From: Ilex aquifolium
Taxonomy: Eukaryota; Streptophyta; Magnoliopsida; Aquifoliales; Aquifoliaceae
Direction: 5' to 3'
Assembly (NCBI GenBank): GCA_951799425.1
Contig: OX637392.1
Span: 32,014,093 to 32,078,092 of the forward strand
DNA: 64,000 nt
Below are positions 47,801-58,700 of this stretch, piece by piece. Within the stretch, counting starts at the first letter, position 1. Each line of letters starts with the position of its first letter. A program made the position numbers and the translations under genes. Under the pieces are notes generated by a model. That model was not told the origin of the DNA. It made no database searches and saw nothing but the letters and a program-made list of their open reading frames with translations.

Positions 47801-50800
47801 AAAATATGGTTGCACGTTCGAGTATAGAGGCTAAATACTGGGCCATGACTCATACTGCGTGTAAGATGTTGTGGGTTCGTTCACTACTTCGTGATATGAG
47901 TATCAGTGTGCCCTCTCTTATGGAGATACATTGTGACAATCAAGTAGTTATTTTCATTGCCCTCAATCCAATATTTCATGAAAAGATTAAACACATTGAA
48001 GTGGATTGTCATTTTATTTGAGATTTCTTGATGCGTAAAGAATTCGAGATCTCTTGATGCGTAAAGAGATTATCACACCATATATCATGTCTAGTTATCA
48101 GTTTGATGACAGCAAAACCATTGGTTCGATCTGTTTTCAATAATTTTTGTTTCAAGTTTGATATTTTTTGTCTTAATGCTCCAGCTTGAGGGAAAGCGTT
48201 GGAGTTCTTATTTGTATTATTAGTGGTGTAGGGTAATATTGTAATTCTTATAATATCATTTTACTATAAATAAGGGTGTAGGGCAACATAGCCCACACAA
48301 CACATTATTTTCTCTCTTTCTTCTCTCTTTTCTTCTAACCATAAAATCACTTTTACTATTTCAACTGGTTTCAAAATAAATCATTTCATCTTGTCACCAA
48401 TTTTCACAAAGAGAGAATTAGTGTGAGCATCCTCATGCAATGTAACTCAAATCATATTGCCACAAACGTCCTAGTGAGATATCGCATGCATCCGTGGGCA
48501 CCCCATCACAATATGTGAAATCTTTAAGGGTCCCAATTGAGAAACTACCCAGTCATCTTGAAAAAACATTTACCTCATTCCCTTTGTTTGACCAAAGAAT
48601 GCGATAAGGTTGTGCATGCCTTTTGGTTTTGAGCTTAACTGGTCTACCTTCTCTTGAGCAACCAGATTTTCATTACTTCCGCTCTCTATAATTAGGTTAT
48701 AAAGCTTTCCTCCTGCTATACAACGCGTTTTGAAGATGTTCTTCCGGAGCCAGTCATCTTTATCGTTGGCAGGTGGTGCAAGCATCAAATTTTGAATGAC
48801 AAATGTCTCGCCAACCACTTCGTTTTCAATTCTTGCTTCCTCCACAACACTTGTATCACAGGCTTCTAGCTGCTGGTTTGCATCTTCCACATTGTGATCA
48901 TTAGCAAGATTAACATGAGCTTCGTTTTTTTTTGGGCATTCTTTACACTTATGCCCACTTTCAACACATCGATAAAATTTGTTCGTCATTTGGCCTTAAG
49001 TATTCTGCTGTGTTTGGACTGCCTTCCCACCGCAAAGGTTGACTATTGAATATGACTCATAGGAGTTGCTATTTTCCACACCTCGAGTAGGATTATTTGC
49101 TCAGCTACTTGATGCACCACTGCTGCCCTCATTTTTATGCATTCTAGATGATCCACAAGTTTGTTGAGCTTCAACCTTCAGTGCAAGCTGATATGTATCA
49201 CTCACTTTGTAAAGTCGTTGCAACTCACTTGGTCTATTATGGCCAGATGGAGACCATTCATGCTTCAGTTAACCTTCTTATTGTTGGTTTGAGCAACATA
49301 GCTCTTGAACAACAGCCTATAGAACATTTGAGTATATTCTCACACTGTCGTTTCACATTGCCTTAGGTTTTGGACCCTTCGATACAAAGTTTGTTCATAG
49401 TCACGAGGAAAGAACTGAGCTTTCACCTTCTCTTTCATTTTGTTCCATCTCCTAACAATTCCTTTTGCTTCTCGATCATTTTGGTAGTGGTTCCACCATT
49501 TAGAAGTTGGACCTCTTGGTCTTGTTTGGTTGTCATATTGCTAAAAAAAGGGATTGGAATAGTAATACTGTAGAAGTGGATAAAATGCAAGATTAAGTAG
49601 AGGATAATAATATTTTTTGTTTTATCCTGCATTTGGTATGGCATTGGATTATGTTCGAGATAACATTTATCATGTCTAATATTATGTTGTTTGGTCTACG
49701 AGTCCAGTGGTATTACTGTCACATTGGCCAAAATTCCCACGGCTTAATCCAGTCTAATGTTTTTACTGTTGTTTTACTTAAAACAAGATCTATGTATTAA
49801 ACTTCACAACCAAAAGTCTCAATAATACTAACACAATAAAGAATTTTTTTTATAATTAATTAATAGAGCACATGGTGCATGTATCCATGAGACTAAATAG
49901 TTGAGTTTAAAATATACTTCACGGTGAATAAGATTTTCAAAGCCACCACATTTGTTAAAAATTAGTCAGAATATTTTTGAAATTGTTTTCTTTCATTTAT
50001 ATGTAGTCATTTCCCACCAAATTAGGTCAAATATTGTGAAATTGATTTTTTTGAACATAACAACATCTTTAAATACGAAGTATAAACTCAGTCGAAAGGA
50101 AGTGTTATTATTAACCCAACATTGACAATAATTTTATTCAAAACTTTTATAAATCAACACAATAAATTAAACTGCAACTAATAACTAAACTACACTAAAA
50201 AGTCACAGTAACTCATATAGCTAATGGACCTATATGAGTTGCAAAGCTTGAACAACTATCTATCTAATTTATACTCACAATTAGTGAGCTTATTCCTTGG
50301 CAAAACTAGAAAAATATGAAGTTCTGCAGGTAAATGGAAAACAATTTTCTTCAAAGGTAACTATCAAGTAACATTCGTGGCTAATGCAGTGTGGCGTTAT
50401 CCGGCAAGCTGAAGAAGTAGTCGATTCTTTTTGGATCATTCACAATCATTTGCCCGGCTTTAATTCTATCATGAAAGTCTAGACCTTCAATTTGCTCTAG
50501 TGCCCCGTAAACCCTTGATCTTTTGCCAGCGACGTCATGTGCGTATCATATGTGTTTAGCCATCTCCCCAGGTGCCCGAGTGCTCTCAGCAGGGAAAGTG
50601 GCAAGTGTTTTGTTTATATCTTCTACTCTAGAATCGACTTTTTTTCTTACTTTTTCTCCCAAGTGGGGTCCTAGCATTTGCATTCTGATTTTGAGTGACA
50701 CCACTGGACACTCCAGAGTCATTCAAACCAACACCCATTCTACCTACATTAGCGGCTTGAAAGTTTACTTGCTCCCTAGCCAAGTCTTCAAGTGCGTCAC

Positions 50801-53800
50801 TTGGCGCCTTTACATTTTCACCGGTGGTAGCCCTATCCTTTCCAAATATAATGCACCATTGGTTATAGTATGGAAAGGATTTGGTTCCATCCCATCAACA
50901 TTGGGCTCTTTCTATATCAAAAACAATAAATATCACTAATTGAAAAACAATTAAGATATGTAGCAAATAAAGATAAATGGGATTAAAAAAAATAGATTAC
51001 TCAAAGCAAATATTACCTTAACAAACTCCTCCCAAACTTGATCACTATCCACTTCAAACTTCATTTCAAAGTCATTGAAACCAATCCCATTAGTGCTTAA
51101 CATGGTAGTAAGTATCCTATATTGCCTTTTCCGTATTTTAAGTTTTGATTCAACATGTGGAACAGCACGTACGTCGCATCCCGGAATAGCCTTAGCTAAT
51201 GACTTTTCGAGGAGTTCAAAAAACCTGTCATAAAGGTCCCATTCTCACACCTCCACCCACATGAAATAATATCCCTTAGGGAATGAAGGAGCTGTTTTTC
51301 CTCTTTTGTACTCCAAGTCCTCCTAGCAGCTTTATCATACAGCAATTAGCACTGCGTTGAAATGTCTAGTGATGGTCTCGCCTGATTTATGAAAGTTACA
51401 CTTAATTATCCTATTCTTCGTATGGTGAGCTAATATATAGAGGAACCTTGGTACCATTTCCTCCACACTCACAAACCTTTGAGTCATTAAATCCCCCATA
51501 GTTACAAATAAGACAACAAAGAAACCCCAAACGTACTTCTATCCATCCTAAGTTGTTGAAAACATGGTAAATCACCCTCCCCTATTATTTTTGTAAGGTT
51601 CTCCATTTGAGCTACAACCTTATTAAGTGAACGAGAATATGTTAACTGGTCCTAGAATATGTAGCACGTTTGAGGTGACAATGTATAGAGACCATGAGAC
51701 ATATTGTTATCAAATGTCTGATTATCGCATTAATCACAACGAAGACTATCATATCTCCAATTATCGCATATCAATATCCATTGTTACTGAAACATATAAA
51801 GTAAGGAAATGAATGAATTTACTTTTTTTTTTTTTAATCATGAATTGTATACATAATAACAAGAACACAAAAAACTAGTAACAGTAAAAACTAAACACCA
51901 AACTGTTAACAGTAAACCTCCATCCTCAAGCTCAAAAGAATGCGACAAATTTCTTCAATGATAAAGCAAGAAAATGAACAAAGTTATAAAGTTCCTTTTA
52001 AAAAAAAACCCAAATGAAAAATAAATGAGGCTTGAGACTTATAGAGATACCTTCAGTTAACAAAGGTTCACCTACTGGTTCTATATTGCTATGTGCTCCC
52101 AATGACCTAGTGGAGATCTATCCTTTATATTATTCGAGGACACAAACAACTCCATAAGGTTACCGTGTCGAAATTTACAAGTAAATAATGATTAATTATA
52201 ACTTCATAAGATCAAGTTATAGTTCAAGGTGGTCAAGTTAGGACAAAAGAAATTGTAGTGATCCTAATATGCTAGTATCAGTTCCAACAACATTGAGTTA
52301 AAAATCTAACCTTTATTTTCTAATAAATTTCGGCATAATACTTTCCGAAAACTTTCGGCATAATTTTAGCAAACTAACTTTTCCATGCAATTGTATTGGT
52401 TGTCATAGTTTGATTCACTCCAAAGGACATGTGAGGCCGCAATTTTAGAGAGAGAGAGAGAGAGAGAGAGAGAACTAGTAGCAAATTTTTTTTTGTGTTA
52501 GTTTGTTAATGTGGCAATAAACATAAATTATATACTAGTTTAGGCATTTTATCAAGCACTTGGTACCCAAGTCCTTTAACCCAAGTCATTACTCTACTGG
52601 ACCAATTGAAAAGTTAACATTGCACACATAGAAATCACAATAGACTTGCCAAAAACAATAACAAATTTATAATTTTGTTTCTATCTCCACACAAATAGAT
52701 GATTACATGTACATATGTATATACAATTATATATTACTTCCATAGAACCTGTAGGTGCCCTTTGTACACATTGCCGAGAAAAAAATTGTTTTCTTGAACT
52801 TACACATAATCATTGCCGAGAAATATTTTGTTCAACATCTGTACACAAACTTTGAATGAACCCAAAAGGAAAAGAAAATCAGCAAAACCTACTTTAATTA
52901 GGAAGGACTTACCTGTGTCGATGATGGATAAAATGCAAAAAGAAAATTATGCAGAAATCGGGAAGATCTATGCTGAAACAAGGAAACAATTCCGATGGAG
53001 TTGGATGGTGAGATAGCCAGAGAGGTAAGTGAGTAGAGCCATTATCTGATCAAGACACGTGCAAGAGTTATAGTAGTTTTTTGGACAAAATAGTAAAAGA
53101 ACGTTATAATACTTTTTGACTGGATTACAATACCCCCTCTTAAGTGGTATTAAAATAGGCTTAATAGTACTTGTAGAGGGTATTAAAAATATACGGTTGG
53201 TATATACATATTTGATTTAATACCATACACAATACCGAGTGACTCACAAATGTTATATAAGGCTGGATTAAAGTATTTTAATCCTATACAACTCTCTAAT
53301 ACTCTCTATAATACGGCAAACAAACGAGCCCTTAGTTTTTCTCCTGCAAGCTTCACTTTTATTTCTTCAGTTACTTCTTTGCAATCAAAGTAGTTTTCTA
53401 TACTATCTATCCAATCCCAAAGTGTGTCTGGCCCCATCTCACTATCAATTCAAACTCCTAGATATGGACCTGAACACCATATTCTTTTTAATTTTATAGA
53501 GCATGTACAATGCAACTTCCCATCATTGAGGTCTTGCGCTGCGTCGCACAGTTGTCTTTTGATCTTACCTTCTCCTTTCACAAGAACTATTACTTCCTGG
53601 TCAAACAAGTGATTAAGCTCATTCTCAACCTGCCCAATATGATCAGATTCATGGTCGCTTTCAGCCCCACGATTCCGGTTGTTAATTGCTTGCATAACCA
53701 GCTGCATAAGGTTCTGAATTTGTTGCGACAGTGCTTCAAACATTTCAACAGTTGCATATCTCTGCCTACAACCACGATTTCCTCTTGTACCTCTCCCTAA

Positions 53801-56364
53801 CTATGTTCTTTTTACAAATGAAGATACTCAAAACACAAAACAGCATTCGTAAATAACCCATCCGCACAACCTTTGTTGCAAAACATCCAAAACATCAAAA
53901 AGCACTCACTTAGGTGCAGCTAGGGCAATGTGGGATCAAAATTTGAAATGACAAAAAATACACACAACCATATATTTTTTAATCAGCTCACTAAAGACAC
54001 ATACTTAGTAGATATACACATACTCATGATTTGCATCAGCTATTGTGGCTTGGCTTTTGCAAAAGATAACGAGTGATGTAGATTTAGCTCGGTAGAATGC
54101 TTGAATTAGTGACTATACACTATGAATTGGGCTGACTTTATCAATTGGCGGGAGGGGATAATCTGCGAGAGGTCTTTCTTAGTCCTAATGGAAACCTTGA
54201 AGCACGCCTCATCTGTTAACATCCAATAATGACTTAAATATGAAATTCCAGCCACCTAGCTATGTAGTATAATCACGGTGAAGACCTTTTTTGAAAACCA
54301 GCCAAAAATACTCTTTGCATGTGAATCATCAACAATGGCATGAATCAGTTGTCTTTTACATTTTGCTTTTGAGGGTGGGAGGTAGGAGGCAATCAAGGGA
54401 GCTTGTGGCAATAGCATGGCATCAGCATGCCCATGCAAGTTTTTTTTTTTTTTCTGTTTTTTCGGTATGTACCTTGCCCAAGGATACTGGGATCGCAGGT
54501 GCTCTATGCGTGCTACTGTAACAAGGCTGCATGACCCTAACTGGGGTGTGAGCGTGACCTAGATTGCCCAAACTCCTGACCCTAACTGTAAATTCTCTAT
54601 CCCCCAATTTAGTCATATTTGGCACTATATTTCTTTATTCTAGAAATGTTTAAGCGTTTATTTTGAATTGGTGATGATTTGAATTTTTCTGTTAGAGAAC
54701 TTAATTTTCACGACCAAAGGTCCACAACCACACAAAATGTCTTGGCATTAGCATTTTAGGGAAATCCACAAGACTTTTTCATACCACAAATGCTATAGTA
54801 TTTCGTCATATGCTTGAGAAGCGTTCATTTCGCTGGATGGAAACTAAGAAAATACAAGTGCTTGTTTAGTCTCATGCTTTCTCCATCTTAAGCAGACTTC
54901 AAAGTCTTCATTTTGTTGTGAGGAGTTAAGTGTTTGGCATGGGGAGGTATTTTTAATTGTGAAACATTTCCTTGACAAGCAAATGTTATCCCTTTACCAT
55001 TTGTGCTCATGCGTACATTTAATTAATCTAGCAATTACTATATGTACCCAAAGAATACTGGAATTATTCAGTTTATGAAAAAATAGCTTAACAAGTTGTT
55101 AATGCAAAAGAGGCTCTGCACATACTCTGATCCACTTGATACTATTATTTCAGACATTACTATTGTGATTTTGTATTGTTTTGGGTCACTACCAATTTGT
55201 TGCACCGACTTTTATAAGCTTGTGGTGTTCATTTCAAGTCTTGGAGGGTACTAGAGGTGATTTCAAACAAGTTGTGTTTAGGTTTATATGCATTTACCTT
55301 TGTGGGGGTTACAACTTAATTTAGGCACACATCTCTTGCTTTTGAGGTTTGTATTGAGTTTGAGGTAAGTACATCTCTTCTGACCTACATTTGTTTTACC
55401 TCTTTTCAGTGTTACTAAACAATTAAGTCTTCCACAGTGCAATATAAGACTAGCCTTCAGTGGAAATGTTTGATGCTGGACTATGATTTCTTTGAGTAAC
55501 ATTTTGCTGAAAGGATGTCTGCACAATTGTCAAACTCAATTTGATCTCTTTCTTGAACACTTCACACTCGTCTCTCTTTCTGCTCTCCTTTTCTTAGTAG
55601 TATTGCCAAACAGTACCTGAGGTACTTGTGCATGCTTTAGAGGTGCATTTGAGTGAGGTCTTTCTGCTCTCCTTTTTTTAACATTTTAATTTTTTTTATT
55701 TACCTCTCCTTTATTCTAATATTTAACCAAAGCTTTGTGAAGCACAACTCTCACCTTTTATTCACAACTTTTGCATTTGAGTGAGCTGCTTTATGCATTG
55801 TGGTTATCTAGAAAAGAGGATCTATATTGTTACCATTTCTAACGTAAAGGCTCCTTACATTTATCTCAAGTATTGTTCTGTTCAATGGTGCATTGTTTTT
55901 TCATGTCTGCCACCTAGTTTATAATATAATTCAAACCACTTGTCTGATCTTTTGCGCATTTAAGTAATTAGGAGGCTTTTAGGTCTGTTCAAATTGCATT
56001 CAGACACGACAAATATCCTTAGAAACATTTAGAGATATTGAGTTTGCTCTTATGGATAATTGTCTGGTTTGTACTGCTTTCATATTCTTCCTGTACTGTT
56101 TTATTCTATACAATTGCAATCAGGAAATTTTGTTTTCTATCTTCTTAAAACTCAATAATTTACATGTTAAAACACAGATACTTCTCTGCACCAGCAATGG
56201 AAACTGAAAGACCCCAACACAACGGTCTGTTCGAAAGGATTTTGAATGAGTCGCTCACATTTCATTTTTGGAACAGCTTAACATCTTCTTTGGTTCCAGA
56301 GCCAGAAAGCCTTGTAGCCAAGCTTATTAACCATCATTGTATCTATTGCTCTGATGTACTGTAA
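31367..56364 (+). CDS. GT32-type glycosyltransferase (At4g19900-like), five exons
   Basis: Five exons with GT-AG introns and matching phases: 31367-32844, 33062-33211, 39393-39527, 42308-42502, 56178-56364; they give 714 residues. It is a type II Golgi membrane protein: a short basic N-tail, one membrane span (about residues 17-36), a long polar stem, then the alpha-1,4-glycosyltransferase domain with [33 protein letters not shown], the DXD motif in [13 protein letters not shown] (residues 550-552) and the C-terminal [22 protein letters not shown]. The family (sugar-binding DXD plus Gb3-synthase-type C-terminus) transfers sugar from a nucleotide donor; the acceptor in plants is unknown to me. 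Introns of 6.2, 2.8 and 13.7 kb are filled with transposons. All exons look intact. Confidence 0.92.
33062..33211 (+). CDS. Glycosyltransferase gene, exon 2
   Basis: 150 bp between TTACCAG and GTAAGA; encodes [16 protein letters not shown]...[13 protein letters not shown]. Both splice sites fit the reading frame of exons 1 and 3. Confidence 0.93.
33290..33943. other. Start of intron 2, nothing recognised
   Basis: AT-rich intron sequence with no recognised gene or element end before the copia LTR. Confidence 0.5.
34582..35124. mobile_element. Small inverted-repeat element 1 inside the copia fossil
   Basis: Ends AGGGAGCACAGATAC and (reversed) AGGAAGCACGGACAC form inverted repeats. The flanks share CATAAGT/TATAAGT, suggesting an 8-9 bp target duplication as made by hAT or Mutator-like elements. 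Copia RNase H sequence resumes on both sides. It is non-coding, 543 bp, with TGTCCGTGTCC-type subterminal motifs. Confidence 0.6.
35294..36190. mobile_element. Small inverted-repeat element 2 inside the copia fossil
   Basis: Ends CTAAGAAGCACGGACA and (reversed) CTATGAAGCGCCGACA resemble those of element 1. The flanks share a degenerate TGAGCA(T/C)G, again 8-9 bp. The interior (about 35660-36000) contains a pyrimidine-rich tract and unrelated sequence that might be captured from elsewhere. No transposase seen. Confidence 0.55.
37921..39392. other. End of intron 2, nothing firmly recognised
   Basis: Holds several CTAGAATTC-like short repeats near 38380-38430 and a minus-strand open frame of about 129 codons (38493-38882) that I do not recognise. 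A short repeat AAGTGTACCCAAAAAC flanks about 120 bp at 39140 and 39259. No splice site or known domain fits. Confidence 0.4.
39393..39527 (+). CDS. Glycosyltransferase gene, exon 3 (DXD motif)
   Basis: 135 bp between ATCCAG and GTACGT; encodes [19 protein letters not shown] and [14 protein letters not shown]. It carries the metal- and nucleotide-sugar-binding DFD. Confidence 0.93.
39528..41264. other. Intron 3, first part
   Basis: Mostly AT-rich sequence without recognisable genes. A minus-strand open frame at 40916-41314 (with [19 protein letters not shown]) looks protein-like but I do not recognise it; it may be a fragment of an element or of a captured gene. Confidence 0.4.
41265..41860 (+). 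mobile_element. Copia RNase H fragment within a TTTCG-rich repeat (fossil)
   Basis: About 41339-41690 encodes copia RNase H motifs ([59 protein letters not shown]), close to those of the copia elements at 34 kb and 47 kb. On both sides lies sequence rich in TTTCGAAAC/GTTTCG motifs that also occurs at 43015-43290. The fragment is broken and short. Confidence 0.75.
42308..42502 (+). CDS. Glycosyltransferase gene, exon 4
   Basis: 195 bp between ATGCAG and GTATGC; encodes [33 protein letters not shown] and [23 protein letters not shown] is strongly conserved in the family. Confidence 0.92.
43015..43290. repeat. TTTCGAAAC-rich dispersed repeat
   Basis: Many GTTTCG and CGAAAC motifs; its end (CACCGAAA...TTTTGATCATTG) matches 41270-41335 and its start matches 41690-41760. 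Possibly a non-autonomous transposon family. Termini not resolved. Confidence 0.5.
43497..44016. mobile_element. hAT-type MITE
   Basis: A 520-bp non-coding element with inverted ends TAGGCCTGTTA and (reversed) TAGGGTCATCAACGGATCGG, flanked by a perfect 8-bp duplication GTAGGAAG at 43489-43496 and 44017-44024. Its subterminal parts are rich in GGATCAGAT/ATCCGA motifs. The duplication length and the TAGGG ends point to the hAT superfamily. It sits inside the chromovirus 3' LTR. Confidence 0.85.
45411..48365 (+). mobile_element. Ty1/copia retrotransposon nested in the chromovirus (fossil)
   Basis: In plus orientation: pre-integrase region, integrase ([34 protein letters not shown]), reverse transcriptase pieces ([11 protein letters not shown] at about 47210), RNase H ([24 protein letters not shown]) and a 3' LTR from about 48197 after the tract GAGGGAAAG. 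The LTR resembles that of the copia fossil at 34 kb (GTTGGAGTTC against GTTAGAGTTC), so the same family. The 5' end is missing; it is broken many times. Confidence 0.85.
50370..51325 (-). pseudogene. Harbinger Myb/SANT (ORF1-like) remnant
   Basis: Minus-strand sequence encodes [52 protein letters not shown] and [11 protein letters not shown], a Myb_DNA-bind_3 domain. After an intron-like gap come [14 protein letters not shown] and [15 protein letters not shown], the region that follows this domain in the family. Later parts are interrupted. It directly abuts the transposase remnant, so an internal deletion has joined the two genes. Confidence 0.65.
51330..51660 (-). pseudogene. Harbinger transposase N-terminal remnant
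   Basis: Minus-strand codons give LRMDRSTFG, then in other frames [20 protein letters not shown] and [30 protein letters not shown]. This is the helix-turn-helix-like N-terminal region that precedes the DDE domain in plant Harbinger nucleases. The frame shifts at least once, and everything beyond this region is absent. Confidence 0.65.
52449..52472. repeat. (GA)n microsatellite
   Basis: About twelve GA units within the Harbinger element. Confidence 0.9.
54041..56177. other. End of intron 4, with a possible retroposon tail
   Basis: Mostly unrecognised. At about 54439-54640 a poly-T run (54440-54454) is followed by non-coding sequence that, read on the minus strand, would end in poly-A, as a SINE or LINE end would. 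No tRNA-like promoter boxes were confirmed. The rest is T-rich intron DNA. Confidence 0.4.
56178..56364 (+). CDS. Glycosyltransferase gene, exon 5 (last)
   Basis: 187 bp after ACACAG; encodes [10 protein letters not shown]...[26 protein letters not shown] and ends CIYCSDVL with a TAA stop. It lies 13.7 kb from exon 4. Confidence 0.92.
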
Positions 56365-57582
56365 ATTTTGCATGATCTCTTTTTGACCTGATACCCTGCT
56401 TAAAAAAGAATGAGTGATCCAAGATAGCATCTTGAGGCAAAGCTCCGTTTCATATTTTTTTAAAAAATGTGGATCTAGTAGCCATTTAAATAGATTTCAG
56501 AGTTCGAAGAACAGATCGATTGATGATGCTGTACAGTGACATAATCTTCCTTTCATAAAGAACAAGAGTTCGTCAAGTTGACAACATTCGGAGTTTGGAG
56601 AAAAACCTTTTTCTGGAAATTGAAAATGCACCATCTGGTTGAAGGTTTTATGCACTTGCTGGTTTCTCGGTTCATAGCTTGGACGAAGACTCTTGTGGAG
56701 ATTAGGAAAGGACTTTCTGGAATTTTTTTTAATTGTTGTTAAGAAGATAGGGTTTGTAAGATACATATATTTTAGCTTTCCCCTTCTCCCTTTGATCCAG
56801 TGGGAGAATAATTCAATGTTTATGATGATCTTTGCAGTAATATACTTCTATTTGCTGGTTTGTTCCACAATCTTGTTTGTCAGTTTATTCTCTTAGCATT
56901 CATATCTCACCTACTACCGATGTCAGATGCTTGACTGGTGCATCATCCTGTGTGTTGGATTGGAAAAGTATAGATTAGCTACTGAGTCTACGCATTTTTG
57001 ACAGTTTGAAAAAACTGCTAGGCTATAGATAATTCATGTTTAAAGCTTTGTCCATGTGATCAAATACCAGAAGAACAAGGGATTTTAAGCACGCAGAAAA
57101 AAAAAAAAGGAAAAAGAAAAAGAGCAAGGCCTGTTTGGAGCTGCGACTGAGTTCTTCCGAACAGATAGCAGAGACCCATTAGTCTTCAAATGAAACCAAT
57201 GTACACAGCCTGTGTTTTAATTTCTTTCACCCTATATAAAGTAATACAAATCCCCTCCCACCTAATTCCACAAACTTGACTTAAATCTTTATTTTGCTTT
57301 TATTTTACACCACTTTTTCCTGTTTTCGAGTGTCCTGCATAACCAATTGTTTTTCCGCTCCTTGCTGCAAACGGAAATTAGCTATAAATTGAACAAGGAA
57401 AGCATGAACTTGATCAAAAGTAAAGTACAACACAAACCCAGCAAAGCAGCCAAATTCGCCCAATGTCCCCAACCGACCTCATACCATTTTGGTGTCTTTC
57501 GGCACCGCTCTTCCTTTCTGGAGATATCAAGGGCACCAAGTAGCATGAGATTTACCATATACATGAATTTTTTTTTTACTTT
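56365..57582. other. Intergenic region between two convergent host genes
   Basis: Contains the 3' untranslated regions of the glycosyltransferase gene (left) and of the EXORDIUM-like gene (right). An A-rich tract lies near 57099-57125. No further gene seen. Confidence 0.6.
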
Positions 57583-58584
57583 CTAGTCCATGGCATTGGG
57601 GCCAAAGCATCTCCCCTTCACAGGGTTCCAAACCCATTGCACAAGAAACCTTCTTCCTCTCACCCCATTCACATTATACCCATTACCCCATGAGTCCTTG
57701 TACACTGCTCCCACAAAGCCACCACCCCCACCAGAGCCATAGACACCCACACACAAATCAGCTATCTCGGTGGGCGCGGTTGGGTCATCCCCGGCGTACC
57801 AAGCGTTCACGAGGGGGTTACTCGACACCTCGGCTAGCTCATGTGCAATCACACTGATCATTCCATCAATACCTGCATCCCCATTTGGTGCACTCATTAT
57901 ATTGTTGGCTCCATTGCTGTTTGGAGGTGGCTTTCCAGAGTAATTTGGCCATGCAAATGGATAAGCACACATGCCTGGGCATTGAGTGCCACTATATCCA
58001 ACCCATGCATAGGGCACTGTGACACCAACTATGGCTGGGAATGTGAAGTAGTGAAAACCACAAACTGCCCTGCAGAATTCCTGGACTTGAACATCTGACG
58101 ATGTCAATACCAAGTAGAGACCATTGCGATAATTTAGAGGCAAAGGAGGGTGTGAGCTGACGGCATTTTCTATGATTTTTTGCATTGATAGACGAGTGAG
58201 GTACCTTCCCTGAGAGTATTTATCGTCGTAGAATTCAGCTGAGAGGCTGACACTACCGGTAATGTTTGAGCCAGTTTGATCAGTATAGAGCCGGACGGTT
58301 CGCCACCAATCGGAAACAGAAGGATATGGAGCAGAAGAAGAGAGAGAGTAGATGAAGTCTCTTATAGTGGCCCTGTGGTTTGGGTTCCAATGACCATACC
58401 ATATTATGTAGATGTTGATAGGAGATGCAAGGACAGGACCCATGTGATATTGAAGGTCCACAAGGTCAGAAGAGCCTTCAAAGTTCTTGGCCTGGTTGTA
58501 TTGCTGGTTTTGGCTCCATGAAAGAGCTAGAAAAGAATAGAAAGAGAGAAATATCAGAAGGATAGGGAAATGCAGCTTTTGCAT
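57583..58584 (-). CDS. EXORDIUM-like secreted protein
   Basis: A single-exon gene of 333 codons, start at the first ATG of the frame ([12 protein letters not shown]). It has a signal peptide (about residues 1-24) and a full phosphate-induced/EXORDIUM domain (PF04674): [79 protein letters not shown], and the C-terminal [19 protein letters not shown]. The family acts in the cell wall/apoplast and is linked to brassinosteroid- and carbon-dependent growth. The length fits the family (about 300-340), and no defect is seen. Which EXL paralogue it matches cannot be settled here. Confidence 0.95.
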   Translation of the reverse strand: MQKLHFPILLIFLSFYSFLALSWSQNQQYNQAKNFEGSSDLVDLQYHMGPVLASPINIYIIWYGHWNPNHRATIRDFIYSLSSSAPYPSVSDWWRTVRLYTDQTGSNITGSVSLSAEFYDDKYSQGRYLTRLSMQKIIENAVSSHPPLPLNYRNGLYLVLTSSDVQVQEFCRAVCGFHYFTFPAIVGVTVPYAWVGYSGTQCPGMCAYPFAWPNYSGKPPPNSNGANNIMSAPNGDAGIDGMISVIAHELAEVSSNPLVNAWYAGDDPTAPTEIADLCVGVYGSGGGGGFVGAVYKDSWGNGYNVNGVRGRRFLVQWVWNPVKGRCFGPNAMD

Positions 58585-58605
58585 TTTGTGAGTATTGCTC
58601 CCCAC

Positions 58606-58700
58606 TGTTGAGAAGGTCTTAACTTATAATTGTTGATAAGTAGCAGAAGTTACGGGGGAGGTAGATTTGTTAGATTCTTCTGTTCCTTTGTGGTGGAGGT
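58606..58700 (-). promoter_or_regulatory. Promoter region of the EXORDIUM-like gene
   Basis: On the minus strand an AATTATAAGTTAAG stretch near 58620-58632 lies about 40 bp before the start codon and may be the TATA box; the leader would then be very short. Confidence 0.3.

Larger units (their letters stand above)
49518..53331 (-). mobile_element. PIF/Harbinger element nested in chromovirus gag
   Basis: The ends GGTCTTGTTTGGTTGTCATA and (reversed) GGGCTCGTTTGTTTGCCGTA are inverted repeats over about 22 bp. TTA follows the right end and a degenerate equivalent precedes the left end, in keeping with the 3-bp TWA target of this superfamily. Chromovirus gag sequence resumes on both sides. Inside, on the minus strand, are a transposase N-terminal remnant and a Myb/SANT remnant; the catalytic DDE part is not seen, so it is a deletion derivative. 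Confidence 0.75.
43310..54040 (-). mobile_element. Ty3/gypsy chromovirus (Reina-like) in intron 4, with nested insertions (fossil)
   Basis: On the minus strand, from right to left: 5' LTR remnant (about 54040-53810), gag (about 53745-53340, resuming 49510-49000), zinc knuckle and protease (about 48990-48560), integrase core (about 45400-45200, [27 protein letters not shown]), polypurine tract GGAGGAAAA and 3' LTR (44247 to about 43320). The two LTRs share TGATGCAAATC starts. It is broken many times, and most of the reverse transcriptase region is gone. A Harbinger element lies in gag, a copia element between protease and integrase, and a hAT MITE in the 3' LTR. Placement in Reina is by LTR shortness and motif style only. 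Confidence 0.7.

Noticed and set aside
57347-57586. Plus-strand frame of 79 codons beside the EXORDIUM-like gene
   Set aside because: It covers the 3' untranslated region of that gene in reverse, with no domain and ordinary AT-rich composition.
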